Shown in pieces: positions 1 to 12,782 of a stretch of DNA of 49,039 nucleotides. Where the stretch lies: positions 1 to 49,039 of the forward strand of contig JAYMSP010000511.1 in the NCBI GenBank assembly GCA_036897095.1, in the 5' to 3' direction. This stretch comes from Plantago elongata (taxonomy: Eukaryota; Streptophyta; Magnoliopsida; Lamiales; Plantaginaceae). The notes below the pieces were generated by a model. That model searched no databases, was not told where the DNA came from, and worked only from the letters and a program-made list of their open reading frames with translations. Made by a program: the position numbers and the translations under genes. How positions within the stretch are numbered: position 1 is the first letter of the stretch; every line of letters starts with the position of its first letter.

Positions 1-400
1 TATATGGACCAACATAATCTGATTTTGTGGTCACCCAAACGACAACCTACGTTGTCCCATTCGAGTGCTGAAGCTGAATATTGTGGGGTCGCTAATGTCG
101 TTTCCGAATCATGTTGGATTCGTAATCTACTACTTGAGCTTCACTGTCTTGTTACAAAGGCTACTCTACTTTATTTCTGACAATATTAATGCTATTTATC
201 TTTCGGGTAATCAGGTACAACAAACGAACCAAGCATATTGAGATGGATATTCATTTTGTTCGTGAACAAGTTGCACGTGGAAAGATTTGCATGCTCCATG
301 TCCCTTCACGTTGCCAGATTGCAGATATCTTCACGAAGGTACTTCCTCGAGTATTGTTTGAGGATTTTAGATCCAGTCTAAGTGTTCCTCCTCCTCCCGC
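1..400 (+). pseudogene. Ty1/copia pol remnant: RNase H and C-terminal end
   Basis: The plus strand encodes the end of a copia polyprotein. The RNase H motif SAEAEYCGVANVVSE is near 62-106, and the C-terminal block TKHIEMDIHFVREQV, followed by HVPSRCQIADIFTK, covers about 228-353. Known copia RNase H domains have SSAEAEYR.. and ADIFTK.LP in this order. A stop at about 178-180 and a frame change near 180-215 break the reading frame, so this copy cannot make the intact protein. The element enters from beyond the left edge, so gag, integrase and the 5' LTR are not visible. It is followed directly by a short 3' LTR. Confidence 0.9.
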
Positions 401-406
401 TTGGGG

Positions 407-580
407 TGTGATAGATTGTAGAAATAGACTAGGATTAAATATTTATATAATCTAGCTAGATTAGTAGAATCAGATTAGAATTAGATTCCTAACGTGGTCA
501 GATTACTTTTGTATAAATACGTATGTATACTCTTGATTATAATTTATAGAAATCATTCCTTCAATGATTATAATCTCACA
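407..580 (+). repeat. 3' LTR of the copia element, 174 bp
   Basis: The segment starts TGTGA after a purine-rich stretch (GCTTGGGG) and ends TCACA, so its ends are 5-bp perfect inverted repeats of the TG...CA type. It contains a TATA-like stretch (TATAAATACG near 511-520). Its position just after the copia C-terminus is where the 3' LTR is expected. The first 5 flanking bases (TAAAA at 581-585) would be the target duplication, but the partner lies outside the window. The exact ends are inferred from the inverted repeats. Confidence 0.75.
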
Positions 581-609
581 TAAAAGAGGAAACACCAGGA
601 AAAACTTAC

Positions 610-3600
610 CAACACTTATATCAATGTTACACGAACAATCAGACTCCGTCTTTAATAGCCATCTACAATGAATCTGATTCACAAAGGGAATTAGATTAAA
701 CCACAAAGTATAAATGAAATTAAGAAATCTTGTGAACAAATGTCGATTTTCATTTGGTTTTCCCTACTCTCAGGCCTTGCTATCTCCCAAGTGCTCCAAA
801 CAAACACATCAGGAGAACAAAAGTAAAGATGCAAAATTGATGCCTAATGTATCCACGTACCTCAAAACATGACCCGAACGGGACATCGTGTGCCTGTTGT
901 ATAGTCTCGAATACCTAAAAAATTGGGTAAAAATGAATATAGCCATGCCACAACTGCGTGAACTTAACTAGTACAATACTGAAAGTTTGACTCTGACCAG
1001 TGTTTTCTTATCCAGTGACAGAACAACATGTTGCCACTCTGTCATTGCTGTATCTGGAGGGCACATTGGGCTGTTGCACAAGGACCTCAATGTAATTTCT
1101 CTGACTTGACCTTTGTACTCATCGGCGGGATGCCATTGGCCCATCTTTGCATCATAGAAACTTTAAAAAATTAATAAAAGTCATCAAGATCATGAAACCA
1201 ACACTTTTGATTCCATGCCAAAACACAAATATCAGTTTCAGTCGTTCGGTACTTACTTGAAGATTAGTATCCTTCCGAACTGCACGGTAATCATCTGTAA
1301 AAGTTGAACCGTCATTTAACAGGAACTTGAAGTATTCCTCTGCTGTAGATGGAAAAGTATCCTGTGAAAGAAGTAGATAAAAGATAAAGCAATGTTGTAA
1401 AACTCTGATATATCAAAATGACTATGAACACACTTACGCTGCATAAGTAAGACAGCACTTCTTCTTTGATGAACGGTTGAAACTTTACAATCTTGACACT
1501 GCTGCTTTCTTCAGAAATCTCAGGTTTATTTTGGCTGCTGTCTCTGACAGAACTGCTGCGTGCTCTCAATGCCACCTGTTCCTTCTCCTGTGTGTAAAGA
1601 ATTAGAGTTAGAAAAATGAGAATCTAATTCAGAAAATCCAAGTAGCAAGAACCAAGGCAATTTTATACACACTATAGGAATTTTAAATTTAAAACCACTG
1701 CCCTGCAACTAAAATAAGTAGCTTTTATGCACAATCAAATGATCAAAAGGAAAAAGATTCAAGAAGAGGGTCAAACCTTTTTCTCAGCTTCTAGCATAGC
1801 ATGATAGTTTCTTATTGAACGTTGTAAAGTTTTTATAGCATTATTTCTGTTCCAGAAGGATGCAAATTTATATCTGACTCTACCTGAAAGAAACACATAT
1901 TAAGAAGCTTTTATATAGTTATTACCCTCCATAATCTATTACAGAAAGAGAGGTAGTACTTTCTAATCGAGTGCCATGTGATAGAAACATGATAAGTGAG
2001 TGCCCATTTGTCAAACAAGAAATAAAAATTGAGTCATTTGTAAAAATCATCCCAAAACCCAGAGCATAGAGCACATGGCCTTAAATATTTCATATTCAAT
2101 TTGTACACATTAAATTACTGACATATTATAAAACGAAAAAAATTCGAAGAATTAGTAGGGAGCAGAATATTGTGTGGGTGGGTGGTTGGGAGGGGGGGGG
2201 GGGGGGGTGAGAGAGATAGAGGGAGAGTATTGATCAATGAGCATATATTGTTGACGAGGAACAACACTAGCTGGAACTTCTTGAGGCCCTATTTAACAGA
2301 AACAACTCTAAAGATAATGTTTAAACTGCCACAATTACGCCATGAGTTTGCTTAAATGATTACATGCAGCCCCGTACCCCAAGCCAAAAGACTACATTCT
2401 GGACAAAACGATTTCACTAGATGAAGTTCCAAGTTCAAGATATGCATGCAGTAACAACTTCCCAATTGAAATGGCATGCAAGTTGATTCATACTGAACCA
2501 GTAATCACACTGAAACAAGGGATGCCATATCATCAATGCGTCACCTACATAACAAAAAAATATATATGCTAACCGTCACGGTTGCCCAAAGGAGGCACTC
2601 CATGTCCCCCAGCACCCGTGCGAAGAACAATCGTAATAGCAGGATTAATAACTGCATGTTGAGTCCTCCTTATCTGAGATGGCAAATAAGTAAACAGATT
2701 CAGTCATTTCATAGTTCTTGTTAAGGCCCATGAGCGTGCAAAGATATGGTAGAAGTTGTATACCTCATCTATGTCTCCCAAGGGTATTATCACCTGCCAA
2801 GGCACAAACTAAACTTATTGCCACAATATGTTGCAGATAGTCAGTAGTCTTATAGCCATGAGGCTCCTCTCTTTCAAACAAAACGTACTTAAGGAAATAT
2901 ATAGACATATATTATCATTGTTTCCAGGATGTCACTGAATTACTGATAGCAGTAACAGGTGGCCAAGAGGACTACACGGCTGCATATACAATAGGCCTTG
3001 GGGTCATCAAGGATGCACAAGTCTTTACCGCAAGAATTCAAAAGGTTACACTCAAACAATGTACTGACGACTCATTAAAATCATCACAGATTCTTCTCCT
3101 GGTATATACTTATATGCTTCTCTGGCATGTTTTTTTTTTCTTACACCGATTTTGTGGCCAAAGATGCTTAAATGTTTGAAATATAACCACAAACGAGAAG
3201 ATCATACCTAAACAGCTTCTATGGCAGCCCAATACTCTTTGATATTACAAACACTGGTTCTAACCACCAAATTAGTTTGTAACAAGATCTATCCACTCTG
3301 AGAGGTCACAAACCATTATAATTCATCTACCCATGTCTTAGGGTTTGGCATGTCATAAAAGATCCTCAGCTTCACATATCACAAATCCTCGAGGGAAAAC
3401 TCTACAATGTGCTGAGATACACACCTATTTACATGTGCATCAAACAAGTCCATACATAGTAACAACAACAAGCCTATCAAATGTAACTACTAACATGCAA
3501 CAGATTTCATATTTTGGAGGAAGAAAACGCCGCAAAGGAGAATTGCTAAGATGGCCTTAAAAACCTGCCCATAACGGGATTCCAGAGAAATGGGAAGAGA

Positions 3601-6600
3601 CAGGTTTTTCCAGCAAGATCTACAGAGAAGTTTGATGATTCCGTTTCATTTCCTTGTGGATGCATTTAAGAAGGTAGATGGACGGAAATATAAACAGAGG
3701 GAACTCAGTAATAATAATTGACCTTCATTTGCTTTGAGAAAACATTTGAATGAAAGCATAGGTGCCAAGCTGATGCGTAAATCCGGCCATGGTACAAAAA
3801 TGATCTCTCAAGAGCGCATGAGTAGCTATGTTCAACAACCTGAAAGGCAGGACCATTATCAGCAAGTGAAACTACTTAAGAACTCAATGAGAAATCCTCT
3901 GTCCAAGCACAAGTAAGGAACTTCACCTCATCAGGAAGAAGATTAAATATAGTCTGCAGAGGCCCAGGCTGCTGATGAACAACTGGATGTTTATCTAACC
4001 TCCTATGAGTGTTGGCCCCACGATAGACATTTGAATCCCTGATAAGAAATTGGAGAAAATACTTAGGTACATCTAAGAAAAGAAAATGACCACACCCATT
4101 GGGCTCTTGATCCAAAGTATTTTGTAGGCTACATCTAACCCACAATTTAATGCTTAAAATACAAGATTTATTAGGAAAGGGCTGCTGTTTGGTAGGTGCT
4201 AGAAGAAGAATAGAAGCAAAAAGTAATGTTACATAAAGCTAAGCCTATAAATTAGTCTTGGATAAGAATAATGCAGATAATTCATGATCTATTCAAGCAG
4301 ATCCCCAGCGTACCAATCATTCCTTGGTCTCAATGCTAGCTCCCAAGTGTGATCTGATGGAATACTATTGGATTACACATATTTCCTCAGCCGTTAAGCT
4401 TGAATAAGCACAGTGTGAGATTTAGATAACGACTGGACCGACACCACCCTCTTCCAGAGTTAACTACTTTATGTAAACGATCAGAGTTTAAATGGACAAG
4501 GTCTTAACATTTAAAATGGTTTGTTAAGTATATGTAAACCTGATAGACCAATAGATTGGAAAATTCAAATCAATACCACAAAGTAGAATCCTCACTGGAG
4601 AAGCTTTACACTTGGGAGGCAGCCTATTGGGTCGATACCAGGACACATATTCTATGATGCTTTATATGGATTAACAATTGCCACGCGTCAAAGTTTTCCA
4701 AGAACTAACTGTTTATACTTTTCAGGACTTGATTAAGAAGCCAGCAACACGTAATGACAGATTAAAGAAGCCGCACAAATTACCATTGTGCAGAATATTA
4801 CCTAAAAGACTTCTCTTGGACTTTGAGTGTCTTGATCTGAATACACACCTGAGACAATCAAATAAAAGATAGTCTAAATTTTTACCTACGTAGAAAAATT
4901 AAAGACCGGAAGATACTTCCATAAGATCATATAGCTCACTAGTTAGTGCATCATCTAAGTATTTATGCAGAGTCACATCTAACTGTAGTCATTACCTGTC
5001 CTGATGAACTGTCAAGTGGGTACCACACAGCACCAGATTGGAGTTCATGTTCAACAGAGATAGTTATTGAACCAAGAACTGCACTTTTCCAGATTATATC
5101 CCAGTCATGGATTGACACAACAATCTGCTCACGTAAAAAGCAGATGAATTCTTTGAGAAAAGAAAGAGAACACAGCTAGCCACCCACAAATTGTGACATC
5201 ACATTGAGTAAGCACGGTAAAGTACATGTAAAGATGCTCTTACTACTCCCTCCAAATCTCCAATCTAGGAGTCTGGAGCATATTGACCAAAGATATCCAA
5301 CAAATGTATTTTTTGATCTTTTTATAGTAACACAATCATCTTTGAACCTTTTTCAGGACTTTTAGACATTGTGTAAAGTTCATTTGAAGTTTTTCCTTCG
5401 AATGGTCCAGTCCAGCATCACCTATTTCACTTTTTTGTTTTTTAGCTGCAAAAATTTTCAGCAGAACTCATTTTTCGTGGTTATCCTCACATCAGTATTG
5501 TGCTAAGGTCTACTTCATGCTATGATGCAAACATTCACATAAAGGGCACGATAGTGGAACATAAGTCATAACCAATCTAAAAGGTCTTCACTGGTTAGCC
5601 GGCCAATATAATATTGTGAAAAGCTGTTACATGTAAAAAATATTGCATGTACATTAAATAACTAGGCATATTATCCAAAAAACGAATCAACCAAAGTATG
5701 ACAATTATATTTGTATGAAGCAGGCAAGTGATAAACAGAAAAGTTCCTTTTATTTTCAAGATCACATTTGCTATGGATGGGAGAAATCCACTAAAAGGTA
5801 AAAGGTTTTACCCCAACTTTTCCACTTTCTTCTTATAAGTGTCTATGTAGAACAACTACCTCCACAGGAAGCTCATCAACAGAAAAATTGAATTCCTCGC
5901 CCCACATGGGATTTCTTGAGCCTGGAACCATAGAACTACAAGCACATAAATTATATCTTATGATATATTCGAATACTTGCATCACAATGGGACAGAAAAG
6001 AAACAACTTGACGAAAGCACAAACTTTAAATAAAACGATCTAGTGGTATAGTTTTTGTCTCGCTAGTAAAGGTTATACTACTCAAGAAATAGAAGCTGGC
6101 TGAAATGTAATTACAGACTGATTCTGAACCTGTCATGAATTGTGTGCCTAGTGGTGGTGTCTTATATGTGTCGCATTGATTGAAATCCAATTCAAATAGG
6201 GTTGGGGTTTGAGTTGGTTGAACAGAAATCAATTACCATTTCATTCAATTAAATTCGGAATGCATAATTAGCATTAGGAAATGTTGAATGTGCTCATTTA
6301 CTATTTCGATTCATGGCCTTTAACAATGAACATATTTCTTGTAAAAACTTTATAGCATGGAATTAGTATTCTTCTTGGTTATCACCAATTCACCGTACAT
6401 GGATCCTTTTCACTTTTGGATCTATTGAACACATTATTCTTATTCACACTAAATATCAAGGATATTCGGAAACATAAGATGCAGAGTGTGGAGTTTTAGG
6501 AGCAAGTAATGACTATACAACGCAAGGCATTCCTAAAATTACCCTTAATGTAGTTTAGCAAAATAATTGTACGAAACAAATGGAAAAGGAGAAGGAAACT

Positions 6601-7735
6601 TATAAAGCCTGGAAATAGAACAGGAGTCTCAGATCATATACAAGGATGTTAGAGGCCGTAGTGCAATTACCTGAAGCGCTTTTCTTTACCACAGGTGATA
6701 ATAGCATAAGGATCAGAGGTGCCATTAATATTTGCCCCCATAAGATTCTTCGCAGCCAAGAGCTCCACCTGAAAGCATGGGCTGGATGTTGAAAATACGA
6801 AGTTGTTGAAATCTGCACCCTAGTTTTAAAACTCCAGGCACGTAGACGACACAAAACAAGAACAATAAGATTTGAGGTTACCTTGATCAGGTACATAAAA
6901 TTAGCTAGGGGGTCTCCTTTAAGCTGGCCCATCTGCAAAGAAAAGTACACAGGTGTATGTACACCAAGATATGAATTAGAAACCAGAAAATGTACAATGT
7001 AACTAGACACAAGATGTTAAAAACATCATATATCTTCAAAACAAAAGCTCCTAGGATCTGCAACATACAAATATAATGAAAAGGCAGTACCAACACAAGA
7101 AATTAGTAATAAGCTTTTCGGTTAGGATGAAGCAAATTTTCCACCTGCTCAGTTTGGAAGTTGAAGGGTGATGATTAATTTTTGTGATAAAAAATCCAAG
7201 CATTAGCATTTGAAAGTATTAATAAAAATGACTACCCGATTTGACACTCTCTACAAGTTGGAGCTTTTAGACGAGATTGAATTATATTAATGAGTTATGT
7301 TTTACAGCAAATTAGAGTAGAAGAAGTAATAAAAGGTGAAAAAGTATCTCCATTTCCGATTAATAGTATGTGTATTCTAAAAGTAGATAAATCAAAGATA
7401 CTGATACAATTGTGAAGAATTACTGAGTAGAAATAGAGCAGCGTAAACAGAGTCAGATCGGAGTAGTTTGCTACACTGACAAGTAGTAAAGCGATAATTG
7501 GAATGAAAATAAAAAATGATGATAAATTGAGCATGTAAGAGGAGGAATAAATAGTTACATTAAACAACATGAGTTGTGTTTGTGTATGTGTATTGGCAAT
7601 CTGAATTTTGGGATCATCGGCGGCGAAAGCAAAGTAGCAGTAGGAAGCGACGACGAAGGCGGCGGCAGCAGCGGTGATTTGTAGCTCCCACCATGAGGGG
7701 AACAGAAACACCATCGCCGTATCAACGACAGACAT
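610..7735 (-). CDS. BAGP1: C2-GRAM-VASt membrane protein, BAGP1-like (partial, 16 exons)
   Basis: Exons (descending): 7735-7559, 6932-6882, 6768-6671, 5935-5860, 5124-4996, 4848-4802, 4038-3927, 3839-3723, 2793-2764, 2673-2574, 1883-1777, 1587-1438, 1361-1257, 1144-998, 914-861 and 673-610. All junctions are GT-AG and keep frame, giving 521 codons. A hydrophobic anchor sits near residues 19-40 (after FPSWWELQI). A C2 domain covers about 77-190, with [14 protein letters not shown] and HDWDIIW. A GRAM domain starts near 212 ([28 protein letters not shown]). A VASt domain runs from about 385 ([32 protein letters not shown]). This order matches Arabidopsis BAGP1, a GRAM protein known to act with BAG6 in plant immunity; the job here is inferred from homology. 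The last 80 or so residues lie left of the window. The 5' UTR probably extends from 7736 to about 7870. Confidence 0.9.
2192..2207. repeat. Poly-G run, 16 bases
   Basis: An uninterrupted G16 tract lies in the intron between the BAGP1-like exons at 2574-2673 and 1777-1883, followed by GAGAGAGATAGAGGGAGAG. On the transcribed strand it is poly-C. Runs like this are prone to length error in assembly and polymerase slippage. Confidence 0.9.
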
Positions 7736-8156
7736 GATCACCATTTGATTTGATTTCTCTTCAACACAACAAAACACAAGTACTAGTAGCAGTAGTAGTA
7801 GTAGAAAACAAACTGCATTGCCGAAACGAATCGACAGCTGCCTGACTTCAAAATTATCAGTGTATAAGTTGTTGCGTTGCCGTTATAAGTATTATACTAT
7901 TACGGTCTCCTCGAATACAATGCACAAAGTGAGTGAGCGTGCGTGATGATGAAAGATGGTGGTCATCATGTCAAAAGTGGGACACACTCACCACGCCAGG
8001 TGTGTGTTTGTGTGACTGACACTATTTTTTTATTAACTTCATAATTAACTTTACTCACCACCAGATCATAGGCTAGGAGGACATATCGAGGGCCAGGCTA
8101 CATATATTGGAATTACCTACTCACTAACTCCTGGGAATATACGTCCCTAATTATTA

Positions 8157-8370
8157 CTCCATCCGTCCGAAGAACTTTATACGTATAATTCTATAAAAAA
8201 AATTAAAGTAATAATAAAAATTGAAGAAGATAAAAAATATATAATTTATGTGTAAATATGAAATTATTTATTATTTATTAGTGGTGGATAGCTTCCTCTT
8301 TTAATAAAGTATGAAATTATGTGGAACAAACAAAAATACAAATATACGAAGTTCAGTAGAATAGAAGGAG
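8157..8370. mobile_element. Stowaway-type MITE, about 214 bp
   Basis: The element begins CTCCATCCGTCCGAAG and ends AGAATAGAAGGAG. The terminal inverted repeat is imperfect but of the CTCCNTCCGTCC family, and both ends are flanked by TA (8155-8156 and 8371-8372), the target duplication of Tc1/mariner-type MITEs. The interior is AT-rich and noncoding. It sits upstream of the BAGP1-like gene, about 420 bp from its start codon. Confidence 0.75.
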
Positions 8371-9240
8371 TACATTTAAGAGCCACAAAGGGAACATCCC
8401 AAATGAAATTAAAAGCTTAGTATACTTTTATATCTAGAAGATATCATAGCTTAAGTTCTTATTAAATAAATATGCCTTTTTATAAAGTAACTGCGAGTAT
8501 GCTGCTATCGTAATTAGACTCTCTTAATAAACTATACTTTTTAGGTAGAGGAAGACTAACTCCAAAGTAACTTATTATTATAAAAAGATGTAAAAACTTG
8601 ATGAAGTAATTCTTTAGCAACTTCTCTTAGATAACAACTATTGCATGCCTTCTTGGTCATTTATTCTAAAAGTGTGTTTGATTCCTTCTTTTGTTAGATG
8701 ATTGCAATGATGTTTTACTCGCCGTATACAAAATATACCTCTACGAGCTCCAGTTACATCATCAATCTCCTAATGTCCCCAAATATAAGGTGTTGGTGTT
8801 ACTACAACCTGCTAGTTAAGACATGTAATAAGAAATTTAGAATCGGTTTGGAGACATATTTTATTTATTTGTTCAGTTCTACAAAGGTTTAATCCGTTCT
8901 TTAGAGCTAGAAGCTCAGCCGTATTATGTTAAGACCCTGGGTCCAACGGATCTTACACGAGTTATTCAAAATGACTAGAGTCCGTTAAAAGAGCTCAACC
9001 CGGTGGAGTATCTATTTAATATTCTATTCTATCTTTAATTTAAGCTATTTTAGCATATTAGATTATGTCTTGATTAGCAAGACAGAGAATAAAGGCAAAG
9101 TAGCTTCAAGAGTCTATTATTCTTAGAATTAGTCTATTGTTAAGTAAGTCTGGATCTCTGAGTATATGACAACAATACTCATTAAATTCTTCATTTTTAA
9201 AATTTTTTTATTATTTTTTGTTTTTCAAATTATCCAACAA
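8371..9240. other. AT-rich intergenic DNA, no gene seen
   Basis: No reading frame here has protein-like composition or recognisable motifs. The open frame at 8698-8892 is low-complexity and has no features of a gene. No repeat with clear ends was found. Confidence 0.6.
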
Positions 9241-9253
9241 GAGGTGATCATTT

Positions 9254-9760
9254 TCAGTTGTGATTCAGAGTTTTGAGCCATTTAAAAAGTACTTTCAAAA
9301 AGGTTTTGTGTGAGTGATTTCTCATATTCATCAATTTGGTAAGTTTGAAGGTGGTTGGGCATTGGAAAAATAGGTGTTGAGTAGTTTCAGGTTGTACCCC
9401 GGAAAGCGAACATATATTATATGAAAGGAAGTTATGTTTGTATAATTTGTCCATTAGAGGCAATTTATTGAAGGCTACAAGCCAAACAAAGAACTTAATT
9501 CTCAACTGGATTTTTAGAGTTTATTCTAAGACGAATTTGGTAGGGTGGGTGGTTCTGTCGAATTTAAGAGGAAAAAGTAAGCTTTTTTAACTGAGAATTT
9601 ACCAAACTTTGAGTGTTGCGAGACTAAGAAGTCATGATGTTGCTCTTGCACTGGGATCCCAAGAATCTCATATACAGTTTCCATGGGCAAGTGTTCCCTA
9701 AGTTTGTTGAAATTCCATTTTTTTTTCTTGTAAGAATTCTTTACCAATATGGGATTAGTG
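9254..9760 (-). pseudogene. LINE (non-LTR retrotransposon) remnant with RT zinc-binding domain
   Basis: Two minus-strand segments follow in order. The upstream one (about 9750-9526) has WNFNKLREHLP, then SKFGKFSVKKAYFFLL, as in the linker before the zinc-binding domain of plant L1 elements (typically G.FSVKSAY). The downstream one (9505-9254) has IKFFVWLVAFNKLP, followed by ICSLSGVQPETTQHLFFQCP, the zf-RVT domain with its C..C...H..C layout (one cysteine appears replaced by S). A stop separates the two parts. The reverse transcriptase and endonuclease are missing. No intact ends or poly(A) tail were recognised. Confidence 0.8.
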
Positions 9761-10324
9761 CTTGAATGGTGTTATCTGCAAGGATTTTATCGGGAATCCA
9801 CTGGTTGAGCTAAAAGTTTGTTTGTTCTCCATTTCCAATAATATGGAGAAGGACTTTTCTAAAAACTTCTTGAAGTTTAATTGTATTCATTCAAAATCAA
9901 CTATGGTATGATCTTAATTGCTTCTGCTTGGAGAAAATTGGTATTCGGAAAATACTTATATTCTTATAGACAACATATAACAAATTATATGTCCTAAAAG
10001 CTAGTTTTCAAAGACGTTTTAATTAGTAGAAAGTCATTGTTAAGAATATGCAAATTCCGAATACCTAATTCTCTAGGGTACTTTTAGTTTACAAACTAGT
10101 TTCAATTTTACTTTTTCTTTTAGTATTACCATTTTTCTTTCCGTTCTAAAGAAAGTGGGTACTTGTTCTTCTAGTTTATCCAAGCAAGTGATAGAAATTT
10201 TAGTAATTAATATGCAGTAAGCTAGTATTTCTTTAGTTACTACTTTTATCAGAACAATTATTATTGCATAAGATAATATTGATTATACCAAATAAAATTA
10301 TCTACACTAAAGACAAAATGTTAT
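9761..10324. other. AT-rich intergenic DNA, nothing recognised
   Basis: No coding potential or repeat boundary is visible on either strand. It may include decayed sequence of the neighbouring LINE, but I could not show this. Confidence 0.5.
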
Positions 10325-10942
10325 TGTAATGATCGGAATCGGAGCAGAATATTTTAATAATATTTTGATTATAGTTCTTGACGAATTAGTAAACGGTTAG
10401 TTCGCCAACGAGTTTAGCTGAATTAAAATTAAGATAAATTTAGAATTGAGTCGATTTAAGATTCAAATTAAATTAAAGCTTTGAAGTCATCGGACTAATG
10501 ATTAATAAAATAAAAAAAATTGTAAAATTATTTTTGGTTCTACTTTATTTCGCATAGAATATCGTCCCGGGTGTCGAATTCGTATTTATTGAAATTTATT
10601 TACGAACCATTTGAAGTCCAGAATAAAATAGGTATATATATTTTGCATAATTTCGATTGTACCCTTGTGCCTATTTCTTCTCCTTCAGTCGTCCGTTTTC
10701 ATTCCTTCCGTCCATTTCCTCCTTCTTCGCGACGCCACCGGCCGCCAGCCGCCACGGTGAATTTCCCATTTCACCCTTTCTTCTCTGATACGATTCGTGC
10801 ACGGGAATATTGGAGCGACGAAGCTTGTAAAACAAGCCGAATTCAACAAGCTTCCAACATAAGCATTACCGCCACAAGTAAAGGTCGGCCGGAAAGAGAG
10901 ACAACCAAGCTTATCCGTGACGCTTGGTCGGCCGGGAACCTC

Positions 10943-10950
10943 TATAAATA
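10943..10950 (+). promoter_or_regulatory. TATA box in the putative gypsy LTR
   Basis: TATAAATA is followed by a pyrimidine-rich, AUG-poor leader (CTTCCTCTTCCGTCACACC). This matches the core promoter at the U3/R border of plant LTRs, but could equally be a host promoter remnant. Confidence 0.5.
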
Positions 10951-12639
10951 GCCCCATCGCCTTCCTCTTCCGTCACACCATCAAATCCACCGGAAAAAAA
11001 AATCGAAGCAGTAGCTTCATCCTCTCACCCATTCTCTCTCGCCTTCACCTGCATCACTCGTTTCACCGTTCGTTGCTTGCACCTGACTAACTGGTCGCGC
11101 TCTCGATCGACTCTACCGGTTGGTGCCCCCTTCTCTTTCGATTTTAATCGAATTCTGGGATGGGGAAACTGAGTTAATTAATTGTTACCTGTTTGATTTC
11201 GTCTGGTCTGCCTTTTAGTCGATTTAGCTTTATTGGACTATAGAGTCGCTCGGTGTTTGATTGTTGTTTAAGTTGATTTAGCGTTGAGTTATGAGCTGTA
11301 CTGTGCTATTGTGTTTGTGTATAAGCTGAGTTTGATATATGCTTGTTGAGGTGTACTATTGTGCGTGACTGTGTGTGGTTGTCGACTGGTGGGTGATTGA
11401 TTTGGTTGCACTGCATACTGCGTCCTGCCTAGTCCGTGTCTGATTCTTGGTTGGGCGTGACTGTGTTGTTGTGGTTTTCCGAGTTATGTAGCCTATTAAT
11501 GTTGCAGTTTATTTATGCTAGTTTGTAGTGGTTTGTTTTCCTACCGCCAATTGCTGCTTTGAATTGAATTAGTGGATTGTGTATCTGAGACATGGGGTTG
11601 TGTTCTATAGTGCATATCAAACTGTTCGGGTGTCTTTTATCTTAGCACATGTTGTACTTGCTGTGAGAGTCTGATAGTGCTGGCTGGTGTATTTCGTTAA
11701 CTGTCAGTTTTAACTCTGTGGGTTGCGAGTAAAAGTGATTCTCGGAACCGCCAAAATTATGAGTTACAGTGCGTCTTGCTGCTATCTGTCGGTGTTTGGA
11801 CTTGATTTGTCTGCTCATCTCAACTATATGATGTGTGTTGTTGAATCTGGACTGCGTCATGTATGTGTATTTTGGGTCTGTGTCTGATGCATATGCACTG
11901 TTGAATTACTTGTCGCAGTTTCTTCCGTTCTTGAGCTTTCAAAATTCACTATGTCAAAATTGATCTTTAGCTGCGTATAATTGATCTTGTAGCTCACTCG
12001 CAGATGTATGCTCCTTTAAATCTGCACCACTATTGTCTAGCTAGCCAAGTTCAAGTTTTAGTTAACGCACCATTCATCAACTAAATTATGTGTAGATGTT
12101 GATTCGATTGGATGGGTTGGTCTTGACTGTGAACTAGGGCGTTCATATTGCCCTGCTTTCTTCTTCGATTTCTGATAGTTGATTGCATCTTGGTTGTTTA
12201 CTGCTTTTCTGGCTTGACTGTGAGTAGTGTTTCTGTTCTACGTGAAGCCTAGGATTCGGGTCCCGGGGTAACATTTTATTCCAGTATAGGGAAGTTGTCT
12301 GACGGTCGATTAAAGATGTTAACGACGTTTTTACTAATATAGGTAACTAACTAGTCGACGAATTAGACGATCTTGAGAATAAGCGAGCATCTAAACCAGG
12401 TATGGGTCGAATCTTCATAATACCTTGCATTTATTGGTTTTTATGAAATAACTGTTTTATAACTGTGATTTGATAACTGTTAATATTATATCAAGCGACG
12501 GGACTTGATATAATATTATTTTATTCATTGAGGATCAAGTTATGTGCGTGTCCCGACATATGATTTCTGATGTATGTAACGTGTGTGAAACATTTCATAA
12601 AAAACATGGATAAATGTTAGCTCTCATGTATGTTGTGCT

Positions 12640-12782
12640 TTGTCTTTGTGACACCGTCTTTATGACATTTTGTCTTTGTGACGCCTGTCTACGTGAGATT
12701 GTCTTTGTAAAGCCGTCTTTATGACGGGATATTGTCTTTGTGACGTCGTCTTTATGACGGGATATTGTCTTTGTGACGCCGA
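12640..12782 (+). repeat. Tandem repeat, about 33-bp unit, roughly 4.5 copies
   Basis: The repeating core is TTGTCTTTGTGACGYCGTC followed by TTTATGACGGGATA, with the middle copies most alike and the outer ones diverged. It lies inside the putative LTR. Short subrepeats of this sort are common in long plant LTRs. Confidence 0.8.

Noticed and set aside
5240-5275. TACTCCCTCC as another Stowaway MITE end
   Set aside because: No partner inverted end with a TA flank was found within several hundred bases.
7784-7804. AGT/TAG trinucleotide run as a functional motif
   Set aside because: A short microsatellite in the 5' flank of the BAGP1-like gene; nothing suggests function.
10571-10957. Open frames on both strands around 10.6-10.96 kb
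   Set aside because: They lie in the GC-rich part of the putative LTR before its TATA box and show no protein features.
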